7,095 bases of DNA from NCBI GenBank assembly GCA_030698575.1, contig JAUYMQ010000076.1:1-7095 (forward strand), given 5' to 3'. Source of the DNA: Deltaproteobacteria bacterium (GTDB taxonomy: Bacteria; JAUYMQ01). Below, in pieces: positions 6,491 to 7,095 of the stretch (positions within the stretch are counted from its first letter, which is position 1; each line of letters starts with the position of its first letter). The translations under genes were made by a program, and so were the position numbers. The notes under the pieces are model-generated. The model was not told where the DNA came from and did not search any database. It saw nothing but the letters and a program-made list of their open reading frames with translations.

Positions 6491-6817
6491 TCAGTACCCC
6501 GCGGTCACGTCCATGTCGTGCGGCTTCAACGCGTCATGGGTGTAGCTGTCGGTCACCGGGTTGTAGCCGTCGACCAGCTCCATCTCCGTCATTCCGTAAG
6601 TGAACGGCTGCTCGCGAGCCAGCAACCAGATCGGAAGATCCGCGAAGAAGGCGGTCAGCGAAAGCGGGTAAAGGAGGCTCGAGGTCAGGGGGCTGCGATC
6701 CCGCCATTCACTCGCAACCGTATCAGTGTCCTCCGCGAAAGCGGGCGGAGCCGCGGCCACCGCCAGGCTGAAGACCATCGCGACGGCAATCAGAGCGCTC
6801 ATCCATCGTTTCATCAT
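6491..6817 (-). CDS. Small exported protein of unknown function
   Basis: 108 residues; family not recognised. Residues 1-28 form a clear signal peptide: MMKRW, a hydrophobic core, then PPAFA followed by ED, giving probable cleavage after Ala28. The predicted mature part of about 80 residues begins acidic, contains a hydrophobic stretch (SLLYPLSLTAFFADLPIWLL, about 47-66), and ends in a polar Asp/Tyr/Thr-rich tail. No cysteine is present, so it is neither a lipoprotein nor disulphide-bonded. GAGGA at 6829-6825 lies seven bases before the ATG at 6817; a second ATG follows at once (6814), so the start is uncertain by one residue. It lies 120 bases upstream of the kinase gene on the same strand, separated by GC-rich hairpins, so cotranscription is possible but not shown. 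The mature part could attach to the periplasmic face of a membrane; that is inference. Confidence 0.72.
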   Translation of the reverse strand: MMKRWMSALIAVAMVFSLAVAAAPPAFAEDTDTVASEWRDRSPLTSSLLYPLSLTAFFADLPIWLLAREQPFTYGMTEMELVDGYNPVTDSYTHDALKPHDMDVTAGY

Positions 6818-6899
6818 TGGTTCATCCTCGTCTCAAAGGGCCCCCACCCTTGCGGGACCCTTCGCGGCCCATCGTGCCGCGGGGGGAATCTCCGGCCGG

Positions 6900-6938
6900 G
6901 CAGTACGCGGCCAGGCCGGTTCGCCGGGCGCGTACTGC
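6900..6938. repeat. Perfect 10-bp inverted repeat with a nested small hairpin
   Basis: GCAGTACGCG (6900-6909) and CGCGTACTGC (6929-6938) are exact inverted copies 19 bases apart. Inside, CCGG (6916-6919) and CCGG (6924-6927) can pair around TTCG. It lies 83 bases upstream of the small exported gene. As RNA it would be a stable stem in that gene's leader; as DNA, a two-armed operator about three helical turns long. No T tract follows on either strand. Confidence 0.6.
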
Positions 6939-7003
6939 TTACCTCATCGGCGGCCTCCGCCGCGGGCTTGAGCGGCCCGAGCCGTGGCCCGTGGAGCGCC
7001 GCG

Positions 7004-7022
7004 GGGGCTGCTTGACAGCCCC
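7004..7022. repeat. Perfect 7-bp inverted repeat
   Basis: GGGGCTG (7004-7010) and CAGCCCC (7016-7022) pair around CTTGA. The TTGACA hexamer at 7012-7017 overlaps its loop and right arm. Role unknown; there is no T tract. Confidence 0.45.
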
Positions 7023-7041
7023 ACGTCCGCTTCTTCATGAT
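7012..7041 (+). promoter_or_regulatory. Weak rightward promoter candidate
   Basis: A perfect -35 hexamer TTGACA (7012-7017) is followed after 18 bases by CATGAT (7036-7041), four of six matches to the -10 consensus. It would serve a gene beyond the right edge. The -35 lies within an inverted repeat, and the downstream gene cannot be seen, so support is slight. Confidence 0.2.
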
Positions 7042-7053
7042 GGGAATAGGTGA

Positions 7054-7073
7054 CGGGGCAGGTTTTCGCCCCG
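7054..7073. repeat. 6-bp inverted repeat near the right edge
   Basis: CGGGGC (7054-7059) and GCCCCG (7068-7073) pair around an 8-base AGGTTTTC loop. It would lie in the leader of any transcript from the 7012 promoter candidate. It could be chance in DNA this GC-rich. Confidence 0.3.
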
Positions 7074-7095
7074 CGACCGCCACTTCCCGCGCCCG

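Larger units (their letters stand above)
6818..7095. other. Upstream region with inverted repeats and no recognised gene
   Basis: 278 bases up to the right edge. Reading frames here give Pro/Arg/Gly-rich products without motifs. It holds the Shine-Dalgarno of the small exported gene (6825-6829), a perfect 10-bp inverted repeat (6900-6938), two smaller ones (7004-7022 and 7054-7073), and a weak rightward promoter-like pair at 7012-7041. No leftward promoter was convincing. Confidence 0.6.

Noticed and set aside
6910-6938. GGTTCG in a hairpin as a possible tRNA T-arm
   Set aside because: The stem and 7-base loop of a T-arm are not formed, and no acceptor, D or anticodon arms are found around it.
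6323-7015. Plus-strand open frame of 230 codons at the right end
   Set aside because: Passes antisense through the kinase start, the GC-rich hairpins and the small exported gene; Gly/Arg/Pro-rich with no motif.
6818-7095. Riboswitch in the region upstream of the small exported gene
   Set aside because: Several stems exist, but no conserved core of a known riboswitch class could be matched by eye.
1-7095. CRISPR array, insertion sequence, phage or defence system
   Set aside because: No spaced identical repeats of array length, no transposase or integrase motif, and all recognised genes are metabolic, transport or signalling genes.

Overview
This is a GC-rich bacterial window with ordinary housekeeping and membrane genes. 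Signal peptides, a two-membrane-segment sensor kinase and a periplasmic-type PepSY protein suggest a Gram-negative cell. Gene content and codon use would suit a high-GC environmental lineage (deltaproteobacterial, Nitrospinota-like or similar), but nothing here fixes the taxon. No rRNA, tRNA, CRISPR array, transposase or phage gene was seen.

Layout, left to right. (1) Positions 1-1595, minus strand: an alanine/glycine:cation symporter (AGCS family) whose 3' end runs off the left edge. It has an unusual signal-peptide-like N-terminus and an Ala-rich extension. (2) 1596-1956: a 361-base divergent intergenic region with a reasonable sigma70-like promoter facing right. (3) 1957-3777, plus strand: a complete long-chain acyl-CoA synthetase, closed by a perfect 14-bp stem-loop (3797-3827) that can terminate transcription from both sides. 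(4) 3852-4790, minus: a fusion of a DUF2231-like four-helix membrane domain to a C-terminal region that reads as two PepSY-like repeats. (5) 4791-4900: a short regulatory gap carrying three CTAA-type direct repeats at an exact 11-base period, followed by an inverted repeat. (6) 4901-6370, minus: a complete sensor histidine kinase with no response regulator beside it in the window. (7) 6371-6490: a very GC-rich stretch of competing hairpins. (8) 6491-6817, minus: a small exported protein of unknown function. (9) 6818-7095: no gene recognised, but several inverted repeats, including a perfect 10-bp pair.

How the genes may work together. The symporter and the acyl-CoA synthetase are divergent and probably independent: amino-acid uptake and fatty-acid activation. 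The kinase and the DUF2231-PepSY gene lie head to tail on the minus strand. The 11-base-period repeats between them have the geometry of an OmpR/PhoB-family response-regulator site (PmrA/QseB type). The most interesting hypothesis is therefore a signalling module in which the kinase, through a regulator encoded elsewhere, controls the membrane-anchored PepSY protein. No wholly new system can be claimed from the sequence alone; this module is the best candidate for a second look.
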